NCBI GenBank assembly: GCA_049324115.1
Contig: JBMOMN010000005.1
Location: forward strand, 62,001 to 126,000
Origin: UBA5796 sp040752455
GTDB lineage: Bacteria > Chloroflexota > Anaerolineae > Anaerolineales > Villigracilaceae
DNA: 64,000 nucleotides
Direction: 5' to 3'
The position numbers and the translations under genes are program-made. Positions within the stretch are counted from its first letter, which is position 1. Every line of letters begins with the position of its first letter. This document shows, in pieces, positions 63,539 through 64,000 of the stretch. The notes under the pieces are model-generated. The model was not told where the DNA came from and searched no databases. It worked only from the letters and a program-made list of their open reading frames with translations.

Positions 63539-64000
63539 ATGGCAAAAGTGTCTCTGCGAAGTTACAACCGGGATATCGAAGCGCTGATCGAAAACGAACA
63601 GGTGGCCGAAGCGGTCGCCCATTGCCAGCATATCCTGAAGACTTTCCCCAAGCACCTCGAGACCTACCGCCTGTTGGGAAAAGCCTATCTGGAGGCGCGC
63701 CGTTATGCCGATGCGGCGGACATTTTCCAGCGTGTGTTGATGGCCGTCCCCGATGATTTTGTCTCGCACGTCGGGATGAGTATCATCCGCGACGATGAAA
63801 AGAAACTCGAAGAAGCCATCTGGCACATGGAACGGGCTTTCGAGGCCCAGCCGTCGAACGCGGCGGTGCAGGGCGAACTGCGCCGGCTGTACGGCCGCCG
63901 GGACGGGATGGAACCGCCCAAGGTCCGCATGACCCGCGGGGCGCTGGCGCACATGTACGTGCAGGGCCAGCTCTTCTCGCAGGCGATCGCCGAGATCCGG
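63539..64000 (+). CDS. TPR-repeat protein, N-terminal part (runs off the window)
   Basis: The first 154 codons are visible. They form helical repeats of the TPR type: AEAVAHCQHILKTFPKHLETYRLLGKAYLEARRYADAADIFQRVLMAVPDDFVSHVGM, then EAIWHMERAFEAQPSNAAVQGELRRLYGRR, then GALAHMYVQGQLFSQAIAEI. No signal peptide or membrane segment is visible. TPR proteins act as scaffolds; nothing shows the partner here. The ATG at 63539 lies after a weak GGGAG site. Confidence 0.8.
   Translation, partial: MAKVSLRSYNRDIEALIENEQVAEAVAHCQHILKTFPKHLETYRLLGKAYLEARRYADAADIFQRVLMAVPDDFVSHVGMSIIRDDEKKLEEAIWHMERAFEAQPSNAAVQGELRRLYGRRDGMEPPKVRMTRGALAHMYVQGQLFSQAIAEIR

Noticed and set aside
1..64000. tRNA, rRNA and CRISPR genes
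   Set aside because: I looked for T-loop and acceptor-stem patterns, long conserved rRNA stretches and short regularly spaced repeats and found none. A dedicated search could still reveal an unusual tRNA.

Overview
The window is high-GC DNA carrying about 50 protein genes. No rRNA, tRNA or CRISPR array was seen. The gene style (DUF3048 and DUF58/DUF4129/MoxR proteins, large secreted multidomain proteins, a FabL-type reductase, a tungsten-type aldehyde oxidoreductase, selB, many intergenic palindromes) suggests an uncultured Chloroflexota, probably Anaerolineae. This is inferred from gene content, not from a phylogenetic marker.

Layout. 1-5.8 kb, all minus strand: start of an aldehyde:ferredoxin oxidoreductase, an MFS exporter, an SRAP/YedK peptidase, selB and a coiled-coil protein. 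5.9-9.5 kb: three proton-translocating membrane subunits without a peripheral arm. 9.6-17.6 kb, plus strand: DUF3048 lipoprotein, zinc-ribbon protein, solitary DNA methyltransferase, OSBS/NSAR enolase, CapA-like lipoprotein, cyclase, trypsin-like protease and a free copy of that protease's N-terminal domain. 17.6-19 kb: FabL, zinc ribbon and DUF309. 19.2-23.6 kb: DUF4129-MoxR-DUF58 operon. 23.6-31.6 kb: mixed housekeeping, a C39-like peptidase, an LRR lipoprotein and small proteins. 31.7-43.1 kb: two very large secreted proteins sharing a C-terminal domain, plus a pseudo-receiver. 43.3-46.8 kb: a NarL-type two-component pair. 46.8-53.5 kb: a metal-handling island. 53.5-59 kb: MFS, DUF2270-DUF2179 fusion, cold-shock gene and sensor kinase. 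59-64 kb: GH13 enzyme, antitoxin remnant, pyrimidine-nucleoside phosphorylase and a TPR protein.

The most interesting region is the island. It is bounded by 45-bp direct repeats (40/45 identical by eye). The right copy is the 3' end of an MFS gene; the left copy encodes the same last residues and stop, 21 bp from the sensor kinase start. The simplest reading is insertion at the MFS 3' end, splitting a former MFS-kinase-regulator operon. The island starts with a well-formed promoter and a 12-2-12 palindrome in front of an SmtB/CzrA-type repressor. It continues with a zinc-type CDF exporter, a P1B-4 type ATPase, YnfA, SCO, PCu(A)C, a rhodanese and a membrane protein.

The rhodanese reading frame contains one in-frame UGA exactly at the catalytic Cys position, followed by an intact rhodanese C-terminus and a possible bacterial SECIS hairpin. 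selB is in the same window. I therefore read it as a membrane-anchored selenocysteine rhodanese that ordinary gene calling would truncate.

A second theme is palindromic repeats that supply coding sequence. One lies in frame inside the P-type ATPase, one forms the selB C-terminus, one lies in the CapA-like signal region, and one end of an inverted-repeat element supplies the sensor kinase stop codon.
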